This document shows positions 35,407 to 38,219 of a DNA stretch of 38,219 nt, one piece after another; the first letter of the stretch is position 1; every line of letters starts with the position of its first letter. The notes below the pieces were generated by a model. The model worked only from the letters and a program-made list of their open reading frames with translations, did no database searches and was not told where the DNA came from. The stretch spans positions 1 to 38,219 of the forward strand of contig CAVOBC010000004.1 of assembly GCA_963693635.1 (NCBI GenBank). Direction: 5' to 3'. The DNA is from CAVOBC01 sp963693635 (GTDB lineage Bacteria > Pseudomonadota > Gammaproteobacteria > Pseudomonadales > Azotimanducaceae). The translations under genes and the position numbers were made by a program.

Positions 35407-36267
35407 TCAATCGGATGGTGGCGGACCCAGCTTGATCTCATCGGCAGCCGCATCACCGAACAGCATCCCGTGCCGCGCCACGACGTGATCCCAAATGTCG
35501 GCAACCGACTGGTAAAGACCAAAGTGCTGTTCGAGTGCGGTCTCCAGTTCGCCCGCGCTGTTCAACAGGGTGCGCTCGCCGTCAACGGTGAGGACCTGCC
35601 CTACCAGCGACGAAATGCCATCGTCTCTTACCTGCTGGCAGATGAGGTTTTGGCGGAACATTGACTGCTCATCCACTTGCAGCGCGGTGCACGTCTCACT
35701 TAGCGTCGCTTCGTCTGCATACGGGGCCAGAAATCCGCCGTGTTCAGGATGGTATCTGAAGTCAAACGACGGCGGCATGGCGCCATCGTGATTGTGGACA
35801 CGCATGATCCCTGGCTCGACGTCCTCGAGCCGGAATGCCCGATGTCCCTGCTTCTGCGATCCCGCCTGCAGGAGCAAGGGTGCAACCGGTCCGTCGCCCA
35901 AACCCGCGTCTGCAAGCACGTGGGCATCATCGATATTGACCCGGAGCACGAGGTGATTCCCGAACGCTGCGTCGCCCATGCGTTCGCGCATGACACCGCC
36001 AATCTGGCGCGTGACATCAAATCCGAGTTCCTTAAGCGCCCAGCCAAGCAGCCCGTTCATTTCGTAGCACCAACCGCCCCTGCCGCGGGTGACCATCTTG
36101 TCGAAAAGGTGTGCAGGTTCCTGATCAACCGGAATCTGTTTCACAACATCCAGATTCTCATACGGAATCGTCAGCACATGGCAGCGATGCACGTCGCGCA
36201 GGACCGACATCGTGGGTGCCCGATCGCCCTCATAGCCGATTCGTTGCAGGTAAGCACTAATGTCCAT
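35407..36267 (-). CDS. Arylamine N-acetyltransferase
   Basis: This 286-residue protein has the full NAT signature: ISAYLQRIGYEG at the start, IPYENLDVV, RGRGGWCYEMN with the nucleophile C67, GNHLVLRV with H105, and HVLADAGLGDG with D120, forming the Cys-His-Asp triad. NATs move an acetyl group from acetyl-CoA to arylamines or hydrazines; in some bacteria they act on other acyl-CoAs or in secondary metabolism. The family length is about 280 residues, which supports the ATG at 36267. An earlier ATG at 36309 is in frame; a 14-bp tandem repeat lies in that stretch. Confidence 0.92.
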   Translation of the reverse strand: MDISAYLQRIGYEGDRAPTMSVLRDVHRCHVLTIPYENLDVVKQIPVDQEPAHLFDKMVTRGRGGWCYEMNGLLGWALKELGFDVTRQIGGVMRERMGDAAFGNHLVLRVNIDDAHVLADAGLGDGPVAPLLLQAGSQKQGHRAFRLEDVEPGIMRVHNHDGAMPPSFDFRYHPEHGGFLAPYADEATLSETCTALQVDEQSMFRQNLICQQVRDDGISSLVGQVLTVDGERTLLNSAGELETALEQHFGLYQSVADIWDHVVARHGMLFGDAAADEIKLGPPPSD

Positions 36268-36294
36268 AACGCAGGTCGCTCCGCTCGTGTCTCT

Positions 36295-36322
36295 TATCTC
36301 GAAGCTCATATCTCGAAGCCCA
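36295..36322. repeat. 14-bp tandem repeat before the acetyltransferase gene
   Basis: TATCTCGAAGCTCA and TATCTCGAAGCCCA are adjacent copies with one mismatch, and a partial third TATTCG follows. The repeat lies just upstream of the chosen start. It may be a regulatory site or a chance duplication. Confidence 0.5.
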
Positions 36323-36465
36323 TATTCGTAAGAGATGGTTGATGGGAATGACTTGAGCCGCAATTGAGCGCCAGAAAAAGAAGGGCAACGATGGCAAGAC
36401 AACCACTTTCATGGGCTGACTTCGGTCTTGCGGCCCTGGTCGTCAGATGCCATCCGTTTTCCGGC

Positions 36466-37779
36466 TCAGAAAATCCGGATGAAGTTGCTGCGAAGGCGGT
36501 TGTTCACCACGTTGTTAAAGATTGACCCGAATGTGTAGCGAAGCCGCACTCCGGCACTCGTCTTCAAATCCGTGTCCAGCGCGCGCCGACCCAGGAGCAC
36601 ATCCTCATCCGACACGCCGCCCGCGGGCAAATAGAACTGGTCAGCCACATACGACGCTTCTGCCCATAACCCAAGCGTCAGGCCGCGCAGGATGCGGTAG
36701 TCGATACGACCATCAAGCGAGACACGATATAGATCCAGGTCATCGAGAAACTGGGTAGAGCGCAGGTTCACCGAGATGTCGCCCCAGCGACGGTCGAGGT
36801 CGTACTCTACATAGAGGCCGTGGTTCGCTTTGCGCTCCTCAGTACGCCCGAGAATCGTCGGCTCTTCAAACGCGTACCACGTGTGCCCGACAAAATAGCC
36901 GTAGCGAAGCTCGCGCACCGACGACTCGGAATACGGGTACCTGTTGTACTCGACCGCTAGGCCGATACGTTGGCCGCGGTCCAGATTTCGAAACGTCGAT
37001 TCCTCTCGATGCGCGCCAGCGCCAACACCCCAATGTTCACCGATAGACTTGACCGCGTAAAAGCCGGTCGCGTTCCGTCGGCTGAGATCTTCAAGCGTCG
37101 AACCATCATCAAACTCGAACGTTCGGACCCTGCGATCCAGCGTGTGGTAGCCGCGCAAGCGTAACGCAGGTGTCGTGCGACTGGCGAAGAGACGCAGGTC
37201 CGTTTCCAGTTCATCCTGACGCTTCTCGCTGTCAACCTCGACCTTGACCTCGGTCGAGAAAACCCAGTGATCCCATGGATCGTCCACTGCGGCCACCGAG
37301 CCGGCGTCACCGTTCGCGGATGTCGCAGGCTCCTCGTACTCGAGATGGAGTCCGCTCGCGAGCGGCGTGCGCAGCACGAATGGCGCGAGACCAAACTCAA
37401 ACGTGCGTGCAAGGGCTCGACGACGTTCGTCCTGAGTTTCCGTGTTACTGCTAGTCAGTTTGAGATTGGACTCGACACCTGCAACGTCAGACAGGCCGTG
37501 AAACGCGAGCGTGTACTCAACGCCACCTCCGGCATTCTCCGACGTCACCAGCACGTGTACCTGGGCATCCTCGCGTACCCGCACGTAGTTCACATACGGG
37601 ATTTCCCGGCGAAAGAAGGTCATGTCGCAGCGAGTATGACAATCCATGAAGACCCGCAATGCGGACGCAGATGGTTGCGCAAAAGTCGGCGAAGAGAGCG
37701 GAACGATCAACAGCAAAGACACCCAGAGGGCCCGCCGCAGGCGACATGCAACGATGAGAAGAGGGACGGCGCGCATCAT
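36466..37779 (-). CDS. Putative outer-membrane beta-barrel protein of unknown function
   Basis: The 437-residue protein starts with two Met and a basic region, then a signal peptide (RALWVSLLLIVPLSSPTFAQ). The first mature segment contains Cys residues and the block FFRREIPYVNYVRVREDAQV followed by HVLVTSENAGGG, which I know from uncharacterised envelope proteins. From about residue 180 the sequence alternates in the way of beta strands with many aromatic residues (WVFSTEVKVEVD, VEYNRYPYSESSVRELRYGY), and the last residue is Phe, typical of BAM-assembled barrels. Likely location is the outer membrane; ligand or function is unknown. The start at 37779 is the first of the two Met before the signal peptide. 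Confidence 0.75.
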   Translation of the reverse strand: MMRAVPLLIVACRLRRALWVSLLLIVPLSSPTFAQPSASALRVFMDCHTRCDMTFFRREIPYVNYVRVREDAQVHVLVTSENAGGGVEYTLAFHGLSDVAGVESNLKLTSSNTETQDERRRALARTFEFGLAPFVLRTPLASGLHLEYEEPATSANGDAGSVAAVDDPWDHWVFSTEVKVEVDSEKRQDELETDLRLFASRTTPALRLRGYHTLDRRVRTFEFDDGSTLEDLSRRNATGFYAVKSIGEHWGVGAGAHREESTFRNLDRGQRIGLAVEYNRYPYSESSVRELRYGYFVGHTWYAFEEPTILGRTEERKANHGLYVEYDLDRRWGDISVNLRSTQFLDDLDLYRVSLDGRIDYRILRGLTLGLWAEASYVADQFYLPAGGVSDEDVLLGRRALDTDLKTSAGVRLRYTFGSIFNNVVNNRLRSNFIRIF

Positions 37780-38060
37780 GTCCAGGTGATGGGATGGGTG
37801 GCGCGGGATGTTACGGGATTTCAGGGTCCATTGAAATTCCGGGGGCATGAACAGGCGTCGTCGCGCCCGTCGCCAGCCCCATTGGATGACCTCTATTTGA
37901 TATCTCAACGCGCCCGCATGGATGCTGACCCATGATCAACTCGCAATGTTGAGTGATCGCCCGTTAGAAAAAGTTGACATGCGAACGTATTATCAACCTT
38001 TGATCAGATCAGGGGCTCGTCACACACTCCTCCCTCACCCTCGATAAACAAGCGGCACCC
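37780..38060. other. Intergenic region upstream of the outer-membrane protein gene
   Basis: About 280 bp with no convincing gene. It includes a TTGACA at about 37975 and an imperfect inverted repeat GTTGA/TCAAC nearby, close to a TGATCAGATCA motif. These may mark a promoter or operator between the divergent membrane-protein gene and the following frame. Confidence 0.35.
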
Positions 38061-38064
38061 GGCG

Positions 38065-38219
38065 CTTCGATACCGACCTTCTCGTCACTGCTCTCCCGGG
38101 CTCTCATCGCCTTTACTATCGAATTCGACAACACCTTTGGGCAGCGGCTCATCGGACCGACTGGCCTGCGCTTCAAGACCTGGCAGCAAAGCCCACACCG
38201 GATGTGCCTGGTCTCGATG
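38065..38219 (+). CDS. Start of a possible MarR/winged-helix-like protein (cut by window edge)
   Basis: The frame reads TFSSLLSRALIAFTIEFDN, then TFGQRLIGPTGLRFKTWQQ and HRMCLVSM at the edge. It resembles the N terminus of a group of DNA-binding proteins that open with ALVAFTIEFDNEF and continue to a winged-helix domain. No ATG, GTG or TTG precedes this segment in the frame after the stop near 38010; an ATA (at the position where a Met would fit, before PTFSS) may be a mutated start, so the gene may be broken. The start coordinate is approximate. Confidence 0.4.

Noticed and set aside
1..38219. CRISPR arrays, tRNA or rRNA genes
   Set aside because: No regularly spaced repeats of CRISPR size, no tRNA-like cloverleaf and no conserved rRNA segments were noticed when reading the intergenic regions; a program such as tRNAscan was not available.

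Overview
The window reads as a GC-rich, gene-dense chromosome segment from an aerobic, heterotrophic Gram-negative bacterium, probably a proteobacterium. Evidence for this is strong AGGAGG-type ribosome binding sites, a predicted outer-membrane beta-barrel protein ending in Phe, and a large share of oxygen-dependent and CoA-dependent catabolic enzymes. I cannot name the species. No rRNA, tRNA, CRISPR array, replication origin or intact prophage was seen.

Layout. 1-2900: start of an epoxide hydrolase (cut by the window edge), a PNPOx-like flavoprotein, an MBL-fold hydrolase, a stand-alone WYL-like protein and a small unknown protein. 3054-5935: an SDR dehydrogenase followed by a protein like the N,N-dimethylformamidase large subunit. 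6065-8388: a sirtuin, then a broken gene for a secreted protein that ends at a bidirectional terminator. 8616-20433 (minus strand): a catabolic cluster read in the order TauD/TfdA dioxygenase, GMC oxidoreductase, gluconate-2-dehydrogenase-subunit-3-like protein, Baeyer-Villiger-type monooxygenase, and two tandem single-chain biotin-dependent acyl-CoA carboxylases. 20860-21867: an NAD-dependent epimerase. 21912-22227: a small element with 13-bp inverted repeats, probably an IS remnant. 22282-26076 (minus): an FGGY sugar kinase, a cog3964 amidohydrolase and a SelA/DgaE-like PLP enzyme, with a divergent phytanoyl-CoA dioxygenase-like gene. 27114-28445: fragments of a transposase, phage-like genes and a sialidase. 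28511-33452 (minus): a second TauD/TfdA enzyme, an M32 carboxypeptidase and two adjacent acyl-CoA dehydrogenases. 33783-38219: an isochorismatase-family gene broken by an amber codon, a small membrane protein, a DUF488 protein, an arylamine N-acetyltransferase, a putative outer-membrane protein and the start of a possible MarR-like gene.

The most unusual feature is the carboxylase pair. Both proteins have the order biotin carboxylase, BCCP, carboxyltransferase and are very alike (47 of the first 50 residues identical). The upstream paralog has Glu550 exactly where the biotin-carrying Lys should be, and no Lys nearby, while the downstream paralog keeps the normal EAMK motif at Lys532. The biotin carboxylase residues are intact in both. 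This suggests a hetero-oligomer in which only one chain carries biotin, or a specialised or inactive subunit. With the monooxygenase, GMC enzyme and dioxygenase upstream, the cluster could oxidise a ketone- or branched-chain-containing substrate to a CoA thioester and carboxylate it; the substrate cannot be read from the sequence.
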